From assembly GCA_007120055.1 (NCBI GenBank), contig SKOL01000306.1, forward strand, positions 1 to 7,939: a stretch of DNA of 7,939 nt, read 5' to 3'. Positions 1 to 5,625 of this stretch are shown here, piece by piece. This stretch comes from Anaerobacillus sp. Lineage in GTDB: Bacteria; Bacillota; Bacilli; Bacillales_H; Anaerobacillaceae. The first letter of the stretch is position 1, and each line of letters starts with the position of its first letter. The notes beneath the pieces are model-generated. The model made no database searches. It saw nothing but the letters and a program-made list of their open reading frames with translations, and had not been told where the DNA came from. Made by a program: the position numbers and the translations under genes.

Positions 1-44
1 CACGCCAGTTTTTGCGTTTCAGTTGTAGTGTGTAATAGTTGAAT

Positions 45-73
45 GTGAGTACATTTTGCACTTTCCGTGAAAC
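45..73. repeat. Partial copy of the downstream leader sequence
   Basis: This stretch starts GTGAGTACA and ends ACTTTCCGTGAAA. It resembles 7337-7361, which starts with the same nine bases and continues to ACTTCCGTAAA. In the downstream copy this element runs directly into the long leader repeat. Here it is separated from the leader (142-249) by about 70 bases that contain the tandem GGGGAGTGAC units. That arrangement would fit a small insertion or rearrangement inside an older, longer leader. The match is short and was aligned by eye, so it is only suggestive. Confidence 0.4.
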
Positions 74-90
74 ATTGCTGTGAAACAAGG

Positions 91-146
91 ACTTTCGGGG
101 AGTGACAGGCACGTCATCTTTAGAACTTTTGGGGAGTGACTAGGCA
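91..146. repeat. Two imperfect tandem units (GGGGAGTGAC-AGGCAC type)
   Basis: Two near-identical units lie 33 bases apart: 91-112 (ACTTTCGGGGAGTGACAGGC...) and 124-146 (ACTTTTGGGGAGTGACTAGG...). They differ by one substitution and one inserted T. The sequence GGGGAGTGACAGGCAC is the kind of short motif I recall as dispersed, REP-like repeats in Bacillaceae intergenic regions, sometimes linked to Y1 (REP-associated) transposases. That link is memory, not something this window shows. No transposase or inverted partner is visible nearby. Confidence 0.55.
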
Positions 147-249
147 CCACTAATCAATAAAACTTTGCCGTAAAATGGAAAATATAGCGGAATTATAGTA
201 GAATATGTAAGTAGAGTTATAGATTTTGTAAAATTCACAAGATTGACAT
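142..249 (+). repeat. Leader repeat, copy 1, upstream of the NERD-helicase gene
   Basis: The core 168-249 (CCGTAAAATGG... to ...GACAT) aligns with 7355-7437 across about 82 bases, with roughly 14 mismatches and a one-base indel. The best conserved parts are TTATAGTAGAATAT and AAATTCACAA. A GGCACCACTA element precedes both copies (143-152 and 7314-7323), which extends the resemblance upstream with an internal indel. Both copies lie just before a gene with a GAGGTG ribosome site. The repeat is in direct orientation. It may be a shared regulatory leader, or the edge of a duplicated cassette. Confidence 0.75.
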
Positions 250-271
250 TCAGTGCTTCAATTCTTGAAAT
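243..271 (+). promoter_or_regulatory. Candidate sigma-A promoter for the helicase-nuclease operon
   Basis: A perfect -35 hexamer TTGACA (243-248) is followed after 17 bases by TGAAAT (266-271), which matches four of six -10 positions. It lies at the end of leader repeat copy 1, about 40 bases before the start codon at 312. The corresponding hexamer in copy 2 is TAGACA and has no good -10 at the right spacing, so the promoter may not be the conserved function of the repeat. Confidence 0.5.
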
Positions 272-289
272 ATATTACTTATATTAGCT

Positions 290-299
290 TTTCGCGAAA
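290..299. promoter_or_regulatory. Perfect 10-bp palindrome overlapping the ribosome site
   Basis: TTTCGCGAAA is a perfect palindrome directly before and partly overlapping the AAAGAGGTG ribosome site of the NERD-helicase gene. It has no loop, so it is better as a dimeric-protein operator half-pair than as an RNA hairpin. The second leader copy has nothing like it before the CoiA-like gene. It is short enough to be chance. Confidence 0.25.
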
Positions 300-311
300 G
301 AGGTGAACGAC

Positions 312-2240
312 ATGGCTTTTTCTGTTCCAGAAATAATTAGACAAACGGCGACGGCAGGGGAACGGTTACTTTTTCACACGTTAAAGCAGTACTTGCCTGA
401 TGATTATATCGTTTATTTTGAACCTGAAATTCACGGGAGACACCCAGACTTTGTGATTCTTGGTCCTGATTTAGGGATGGTAATTTTGGAAGTGAAAGAT
501 TATACGAAAAATACACTGTTTCAATTAAATCAAGATGAATGGATCATTCGCACTTCATCTGGAGAGCAAAAATCGGTTAAAAGTCCAATGAAGCAAGCGC
601 GTGACTATATGTTTCATATTTCAGACGTGTTGAAAAAAGACAAGAGCCTCATTCAACTAGAGGGGAAATACAAATTTAATTTAAAATTTCCGATGGGGTA
701 CGGTGTCGTTTTTACTAGGCTTTATCAAAAAGACTTTGTAAAAGACGGTCTGTTTAGCATCATTGACCCAAACCTTGTTTTATCAAGAGATGAAATCGAT
801 CCTGACAACGAAAACTTTTCTGAAGAAATTTTCATTGAAAAAATTATTAACATGTTTGTTGTCCCGTTTCGACTGAGACAATCATTAATGAATGATGAAA
901 TACGAGCGATCCGCTATCATCTATTCCCAGAAGTTCGAATTAGCTGTGAGTTCAAGCAACCGGTTCCATACCAAGATCAGTTGTTACTTTCACTACATGA
1001 TATAAAACTGATGGATCTGCATCAAGAAAATTTAGCGAAACAATTAGGCGATAAAAATCGTTTAATTCGAGGTGTCGCGGGGAGTGGTAAAACGCTTATA
1101 TTGGCGAGTCGTGCCAAGTTACTATCGAAAGATCATCCAGGTTGGAAGATTCTTATTTTATGCTACAACATCTCGCTTTCACAAAATATAAAACAAATGA
1201 TTAATCTCATGCTGCAAGAACCAGATTCTTTATTTGATTTTGACTTTAATGAAAATCCAGAAGGGAAAGTAGCTAATAAAAATAACATTACCGTACGTAA
1301 TTTTCACGAATGGTTAAAACACGATTTAAAAATTAACGAAGGTCGTATCCCGACCGTTTTAGAAAAACTTGAAAATAATGAAGTAATCTTACCGAAATAT
1401 GATGCGATCCTCATTGACGAAGGTCAAGATTTTCAGCCGGAATGGCTAAAACTCGTTAGCTCTTTATTAAATCTGACGACACAATCGCTATTACTCGTCG
1501 AAGACCGTGCCCAAGTAATCTATCAGAGAAAGCGCTCGTACGTAAAAGATACCGGCTTAAGTTTTCAAGGACGCTCGAAAATTTTAAATATCAATTATCG
1601 CAATACCGCCCAAATTGTCGACTTTGCCTGGGACTTTTACCAAACTCATTCATCGCTAAAAAAGAAAGTCGTCGAACAAACCGTCGAAGGCATTGAAATC
1701 ATCGCGCCACAGTCAACAAGACGAAAAGGCCCAGAACCTGGCATTTTAAAAGCCGAAAATTTCACGAAAGAAATGAAGATCATCACCAAACAAATCACAA
1801 TACTCCATGAACAAAAAGGCGTTCCTTACTCAGAAATGCTCATCTTGTATCGCGTCAAGCGAACCCACAAAGTCAACATCATCGACACGATCCAACGAGC
1901 CTTAAAAAACGAAAAACTACCTTACTATTGGATTACCGAAGACGAAACATCCAAGCGAAACTTCGACCGCGACGAAAACACGATCAAAATTAGCACGATC
2001 GACAGCAGCAAAGGCCTCGACTTCCAAGCCGTATTCGTCGTCAACCTAGACAACATGCCCTTCCCACTCGAAGAAAACAAAGAACGCGAAGTCTCCCTCC
2101 TATATATCGCCATGACACGAGCAAAGGAATACTTATGTGTCTCTTACACTGGCGAGTCAGAGTTTACCGCGTACTTTGAACGGGTGAAGGAAGAGCGGAT
2201 ATTAAAGAAAAAAGAGCATGACCAGAAGAAAGGTGGTTAA
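312..2240 (+). CDS. NERD-domain nuclease fused to UvrD/Rep-type helicase
   Basis: A 642-residue protein. The N-terminal NERD (nuclease-related) domain shows E17, then PD at 45-46 and E60-V-K62, the PD-(D/E)XK metal-site pattern. The rest is a superfamily 1 helicase: Walker A GVAGSGKT (254-261), Walker B DEGQD (369-373), NYRN (428-431), STIDSSKGLD (561-570) and YIAMTRAK ending near K605. It should unwind and cut DNA in the cytoplasm. The start is ATG 312, because AAAGAGGTG (297-305) lies six bases before it; the GTG at 303 falls inside that site. Its stop is one base before the next start, so translation is probably coupled. The architecture recalls single-protein nuclease-helicases such as Nhi from staphylococci, but no specific orthology is claimed. 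From about 1500 to 2120 its codons are richer in C at third positions than the rest. Domain calls are secure; a defence role is inferred. Confidence 0.9.
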   Translation: MAFSVPEIIRQTATAGERLLFHTLKQYLPDDYIVYFEPEIHGRHPDFVILGPDLGMVILEVKDYTKNTLFQLNQDEWIIRTSSGEQKSVKSPMKQARDYMFHISDVLKKDKSLIQLEGKYKFNLKFPMGYGVVFTRLYQKDFVKDGLFSIIDPNLVLSRDEIDPDNENFSEEIFIEKIINMFVVPFRLRQSLMNDEIRAIRYHLFPEVRISCEFKQPVPYQDQLLLSLHDIKLMDLHQENLAKQLGDKNRLIRGVAGSGKTLILASRAKLLSKDHPGWKILILCYNISLSQNIKQMINLMLQEPDSLFDFDFNENPEGKVANKNNITVRNFHEWLKHDLKINEGRIPTVLEKLENNEVILPKYDAILIDEGQDFQPEWLKLVSSLLNLTTQSLLLVEDRAQVIYQRKRSYVKDTGLSFQGRSKILNINYRNTAQIVDFAWDFYQTHSSLKKKVVEQTVEGIEIIAPQSTRRKGPEPGILKAENFTKEMKIITKQITILHEQKGVPYSEMLILYRVKRTHKVNIIDTIQRALKNEKLPYYWITEDETSKRNFDRDENTIKISTIDSSKGLDFQAVFVVNLDNMPFPLEENKEREVSLLYIAMTRAKEYLCVSYTGESEFTAYFERVKEERILKKKEHDQKKGG

Positions 2241-2241
2241 T

Positions 2242-2799
2242 ATGAATGAAAAAATAAGCCATACCATTCACTTAGCGATCAAACATGTATGGTTAAATGA
2301 TCTGAAGAGCGATTATACAAACCACTTTCTTCTCAAAGAAGATTCCTTAAAAAATGCATTCTATTTTCATCTCAGAACTAGATTAGGAGAAGCTTTTTTG
2401 AACGAAAATCATATCCGAATATTTACAGAGTATTATGTTGAAGGTGAAAGAATCGATTTAGTCGTTGTTGAAATAGACCCTATAATAGCAGAAGGAAATT
2501 ATTTGGGGGATGTTGTAAAAAGAGTATTAGCCGTAGTAGAAATGAAATATAAAGGGTGTTTTGTTAGTGATACTGTATTTTACAAAGATATAGAAAAAGT
2601 ATTGTCATTTATAAATAGTTGGGGCAGTAATACAAGTCATTACATAGCATTTTTACAAGAAAAGTATTTTAAGAGAGAAGAAGTAGTTAACTGGTTAAGT
2701 GACGAACAAGCAGTGACGGCCAGTGGAAAGTTGACAGAGTTGTATGCCTATTGGGATGAAGATAGTGATGAGGCGGTATGGAGGGTGGTGGAGTATTAG
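2242..2799 (+). CDS. Small PD-(D/E)XK nuclease-like protein
   Basis: A 185-residue protein of no family I can name. Two strand-like segments carry RIDLVVVEID (D72) and VLAVVEMKYKG (E100-M-K102). D...E-x-K with hydrophobic strands is the PD-(D/E)XK nuclease core, and FTEYYVEGE (61-69) just before D72 is a plausible first strand. No transmembrane segment or signal peptide is visible. ATG 2242 is preferred over the in-frame ATG at 2218 because AAAGGTGG (2229-2236) sits five bases before it, and because it leaves one base after the upstream stop instead of an overlap. The close pairing suggests it works with the NERD-helicase as an extra nuclease, substrate-binding subunit or regulator. A decayed piece of a homologous gene lies at 7212-7277, so the family has been present twice here. 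Catalytic residues are inferred from pattern alone. Confidence 0.75.
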   Translation: MNEKISHTIHLAIKHVWLNDLKSDYTNHFLLKEDSLKNAFYFHLRTRLGEAFLNENHIRIFTEYYVEGERIDLVVVEIDPIIAEGNYLGDVVKRVLAVVEMKYKGCFVSDTVFYKDIEKVLSFINSWGSNTSHYIAFLQEKYFKREEVVNWLSDEQAVTASGKLTELYAYWDEDSDEAVWRVVEY

Positions 2800-2803
2800 G
2801 GTT

Positions 2804-2821
2804 TGGTAATGTTTATTACCA
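2804..2821 (+). other. Small hairpin after the nuclease gene
   Basis: TGGTAAT (2804-2810) pairs perfectly with ATTACCA (2815-2821) around a GTTT loop, five bases after the stop of the small nuclease gene. The stem is only seven pairs, A/T-rich, and has no T-tract behind it, so it is a poor intrinsic terminator. It may stabilise the end of the operon mRNA or be chance. Confidence 0.3.
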
Positions 2822-2929
2822 GGTAGGGTTTGTTATTCTATGACTTTAAATTTCCATTAGTACCGTTGATATCAATTTGATACAAATTTATTTGAAGGCC
2901 GTCCAGTACGCATAAGGTCCATAAGTGCT

Positions 2930-2946
2930 TGTTTTTCCGAAAAACA
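2930..2946 (+). promoter_or_regulatory. Perfect inverted repeat upstream of the ATPase gene
   Basis: TGTTTTT (2930-2936) and AAAAACA (2940-2946) form a seven-pair inverted repeat around CCG, followed at once by the palindrome GTTAAC (2947-2952). It sits about 20 bases before the GGAGG of the ATPase gene, a suitable place for an operator. A TTGATATCAA palindrome lies further up (2866-2875), and its TTGATA could serve as a -35, but I see no good -10 at 17 bases. No promoter can be called with confidence in this gap. Confidence 0.3.
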
Positions 2947-2977
2947 GTTAACAATGAACAAGAATGGAGGGATGGGG

Positions 2978-5203
2978 ATGATTAATAAGATCAGTGTTAA
3001 AGGTGTAGCTACCTATGATGATGATGGAGTAACAATTGATAAACTTAAAAAGATTAACTTCTTTTATGGAAACAATGGTTCGGGCAAAACAACAATTACA
3101 GAGGTTATTAGAAATATAGAAAAATATCCGGATTGTTCAATAGATTGGGAAGATAAAAAAGTGGCTACTTATGTATATAATCGAAATTTTGTTAATGAAA
3201 ATTTCCGTTTAGACAATCCTATAAAAGGGATTTTTACATTAGGTAAAGAGTCAGTAAAACTAAAAATGACAATGAGCGATATAAAAGATAAAATACGTAA
3301 GCACAATGATGAACTAGATAATTTATCAAAGCAATCTGCTAAAAAGAATGCTGAGAAAACTGTACTTTTTGAAGAATTTAAAGAAAACTGTTGGGTGATT
3401 AAAAGAGATTTAGATCACGAGTTTAAAGAATTGATTGAAGGTTTTAGAAATTCTAAAGAAAAATTTATGAAAAAATGTATAGAAGAATCGCAAAAAATGC
3501 ACAAAAAATTGAAATCAATAGAGGAGATTAGATCAAAAAAGGAATCTATTTTTGACCGCCCAGTTGAACAGGTAGATAGTTATTTACCTATCTCCTATTC
3601 TGAATCGTTTGAAAAACATCCTATTTATAAACAAAAGATAATTGGAAAAGGTGACGTTGATATAGCTGAATTAATCACGAGGTTAAATATTAGTGATTGG
3701 GTTCAACAAGGTAATATTATTATAAAAAGCTCAGAAGGCTTATGCCCATTTTGTCAACAAAGCCTTCCAAATGAATTTGAGGAAAAGTTAAATAATTACT
3801 TTGATCAAACCTACAATAGACAAATTGCAGATCTAAGAAATGTCACAGATAAATATAAATATAACGTTGAAAATGTAATAGAACAGTTAAATACGGTAAT
3901 AAATAGTGAACAGTTCTCTTTTATTAACAAAGAGGCATTACAACACTCGTTGGAAATGATTAAATCTAAATATGAAGAAAACAAGCTTTTAATTGAGTCA
4001 AAAAAGATAGAACCAAGTAGAGCTATTGAATTAGTTGAACTTTCAAGTTACATTACTTTGGTAAATGCAGAAATTTCAAAGGTTAATATCAAGATAAGAG
4101 AATATAACAATATGATTCAAAATCTGAAGGCTGAAAAAGAGAAATTAATTGATGATATGTGGCGATATGTTGCTGAAAAGAACAAAATGAATATGGAGAG
4201 TTTTGTACGAAGTAAGTCAAGAATTGAAAATGCATTAAGTGGAATAGAGGATAGAAAACAAAAGAAAAAGGAATATTTACAAAAATACGAAAATGAGTTA
4301 CAAGAATTACAAGAGCAAAGTACAAGTATTGAACATTCTGTTAGTGAGATAAACACTATTCTTCGATCATTTGGGTTTAAGAACTTTCAACTTGCAACAA
4401 CCTCTGAAAAAGGAAGCTATAAAATAGTGAGAGAGAATGGCGAAGAAGTGAAGGATACTTTGAGCGAAGGTGAAAAAACTTTTATTACATTCTTATATTT
4501 TTATCAACTTTTGAAAGGTAGTAATAATCAAAGAGAAATAGTTACAGACAAAATTGTTGTTATTGACGACCCCATCTCAAGCTTAGATAGCAATGTCCTC
4601 TTTATGGTTAGTACTTTGGTGCGAAAAATAATGTTTGATATGAAGGAAGCTACTTCTGATATTGAGCAGGTATTTATTTTTACTCATAACATATATTTTC
4701 ATAAAGAAATTACTTTCAATAAGGGTAAGAAAGCCTACGGTAAAGGTGGCTTTTGGATAGTTAGGAAGGTAAACAACGTAACATCTATTCAACAATACCA
4801 AGAAAACCCGATACAAACATCATATGAACTTCTATGGAAAGAGCTAAAGAATATTGATACCAAAAGTATTATAAATATTCAAAATGTAATGAGAAGAATT
4901 TTGGAAAACTACTTTAAGTTTTTTGGGAATATTAAACTTGATGATTTGGAAGAGAAATTCGAATTAATGGAAGAAAAGATGATTTGCCGCTCCTTAATTT
5001 CTTGGATAAATGATGGTTCACATTATATTAGTGAAGACTTGTATATAGAGAGCAACGAAGAATTAGTAATCAGGTATATGGATGTTTTTAAGAGTATCTT
5101 TTATAAACAAGGGCACGATGCCCATTATGATATGATGATGGGAGAATATGGAGTAAAAACAACAGACGTAGAAAAAGACAAAGAGGCTATTTCTGTAATT
5201 TAA
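2978..5203 (+). CDS. RloC/PrrC-like ATPase with candidate anticodon-nuclease domain
   Basis: A 741-residue AAA_13-type ATPase. Walker A GNNGSGKT is at 31-38, followed by a VYNRNFVNENF segment typical of the family. Long coiled coils (about 90-200 and 270-450) flank CPFC (256-259), a zinc-hook candidate. The ABC signature LSEGE is at 495-499, Walker B ends VIDDP (D530, D531), the D-loop SSLDS at 534-538, and the H-loop THN has H570. The C-terminal region has R639-x3-E643 and NDGSH with H682, matching the Arg-Glu-His pattern of PrrC and RloC, HEPN-type tRNA anticodon nucleases. RloC combines a zinc hook with this tRNase and is thought to respond to DNA damage or phage. The start at 2978 is preferred because GGAGG (2966-2970) lies seven bases before it; the ATG at 2954 is upstream of that site. 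No restriction-modification genes flank it. ATPase certain, tRNase likely but unproven. Confidence 0.8.
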   Translation: MINKISVKGVATYDDDGVTIDKLKKINFFYGNNGSGKTTITEVIRNIEKYPDCSIDWEDKKVATYVYNRNFVNENFRLDNPIKGIFTLGKESVKLKMTMSDIKDKIRKHNDELDNLSKQSAKKNAEKTVLFEEFKENCWVIKRDLDHEFKELIEGFRNSKEKFMKKCIEESQKMHKKLKSIEEIRSKKESIFDRPVEQVDSYLPISYSESFEKHPIYKQKIIGKGDVDIAELITRLNISDWVQQGNIIIKSSEGLCPFCQQSLPNEFEEKLNNYFDQTYNRQIADLRNVTDKYKYNVENVIEQLNTVINSEQFSFINKEALQHSLEMIKSKYEENKLLIESKKIEPSRAIELVELSSYITLVNAEISKVNIKIREYNNMIQNLKAEKEKLIDDMWRYVAEKNKMNMESFVRSKSRIENALSGIEDRKQKKKEYLQKYENELQELQEQSTSIEHSVSEINTILRSFGFKNFQLATTSEKGSYKIVRENGEEVKDTLSEGEKTFITFLYFYQLLKGSNNQREIVTDKIVVIDDPISSLDSNVLFMVSTLVRKIMFDMKEATSDIEQVFIFTHNIYFHKEITFNKGKKAYGKGGFWIVRKVNNVTSIQQYQENPIQTSYELLWKELKNIDTKSIINIQNVMRRILENYFKFFGNIKLDDLEEKFELMEEKMICRSLISWINDGSHYISEDLYIESNEELVIRYMDVFKSIFYKQGHDAHYDMMMGEYGVKTTDVEKDKEAISVI

Positions 5204-5337
5204 TCTAGAATGAAAGCAACAGGGGATTAACCATTACTTTACAGTAATATATTGGTTGTGAGATAAATCCGAAATACTGTAATCTAATTTTAAATGAAAT
5301 CGAACTTTTGAATAATGATATATGATTATATCCTAGC

Positions 5338-5369
5338 AAATAGCGACAATTCCTTGTCGCTATTTTTTT
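5338..5369 (+). terminator. Intrinsic terminator after the ATPase gene
   Basis: AAATAGCGACAA (5338-5349) pairs over twelve bases with TTGTCGCTATTT (5354-5365) around a TTCC loop, and the stem runs into a T-tract ending at 5369. This is a textbook Rho-independent terminator, 135 bases after the ATPase stop. The stretch before it (5204-5337) is A/T-rich and holds only a weak interrupted hairpin (AACC-ATTACT / AGTAAT...GGTT, 5229-5257). The terminator separates the ATPase gene from the next gene, so the latter needs its own promoter. Confidence 0.9.
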
Positions 5370-5387
5370 GCAGGTTTTCCCACCTTC

Positions 5388-5411
5388 TTGTCGAATACAT
5401 CCTAATATAAT
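5388..5411 (+). promoter_or_regulatory. Possible promoter with a Spo0A-box-like sequence
   Basis: TTGTCGAA (5388-5395) matches the Spo0A box core TGTCGAA, and a perfect TATAAT (5406-5411) follows. TTGTCG cannot be the -35 for this -10, because the spacing would be only 12 bases, and at 17 bases the sequence is CCTTCT, a weak -35. A weak -35 overlapped by an activator box would fit an activated promoter. The seven-base core is expected about once by chance in a window this size on both strands, so this is tentative. Confidence 0.3.
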
Positions 5412-5455
5412 GGAAAAATATAGTTAATAAACAATAATAAGTAAATTTATTATAG

Positions 5456-5563
5456 ACACACTGGGCCAATCCAGCAGATCTTAGTCTCCGGCAGCAAACC
5501 AATGAGCTTTGTCTGGCGGTTGAACGAGGAGATGCCAGCAAAGTTAGTGCCAGTGGCGAATAA
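5456..5563. other. Unexplained G+C-rich block upstream of the 518-residue gene
   Basis: About half the bases from 5461 to 5560 are G or C, in clear contrast to the A/T-rich sequence on both sides. CTGGC (5513-5517) can pair with GCCAG at 5534-5538 or at 5549-5553, and CTGG/CCAG at 5461-5474 makes a small stem, so a structured RNA is possible. One forward frame is open for 35 codons (5456-5563) without a start codon, and the opposite strand is also open, so a gene fragment is possible too. I recognise no riboswitch, T-box, tRNA, SRP, tmRNA or intron motif. The remaining gap, 5370-5455 and 5564-5610, holds nothing else I can identify beyond the possible promoter. Confidence 0.45.
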
Positions 5564-5625
5564 GGTGAATATGTAGAAAATAGAGGGAGAGCTAACTTCA
5601 CTAACTATAGAAAGGAGATTAAAAA

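Noticed and set aside
303..311. GTG start three codons upstream in the NERD-helicase frame
   Set aside because: GTG 303 lies within the AAAGAGGTG ribosome site; ATG 312 has correct spacing.
2218..2241. Earlier ATG for the small nuclease gene, overlapping the helicase gene
   Set aside because: The AAAGGTGG ribosome site lies inside this stretch and serves ATG 2242.
2954..2977. Earlier ATG starts (2954 and 2972) for the ATPase gene
   Set aside because: GGAGG at 2966-2970 is downstream of 2954 and only one base from 2972; it fits ATG 2978.
4089..4816. Reverse-strand open frames inside the ATPase gene
   Set aside because: Shadows of a well-supported gene, low-complexity translations, no ribosome sites. 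The same applies to 1925-2113 and 6155-6370.
312..5203. Gabija, Septu or type I restriction assignment
   Set aside because: No TOPRIM-containing ATPase, no HNH partner and no methyltransferase or specificity subunit is present.
5326..5601. 91-codon reverse-strand open frame over the G+C-rich block
   Set aside because: It runs through the terminator, has no ribosome site, and its composition reflects the block; no recognisable protein.
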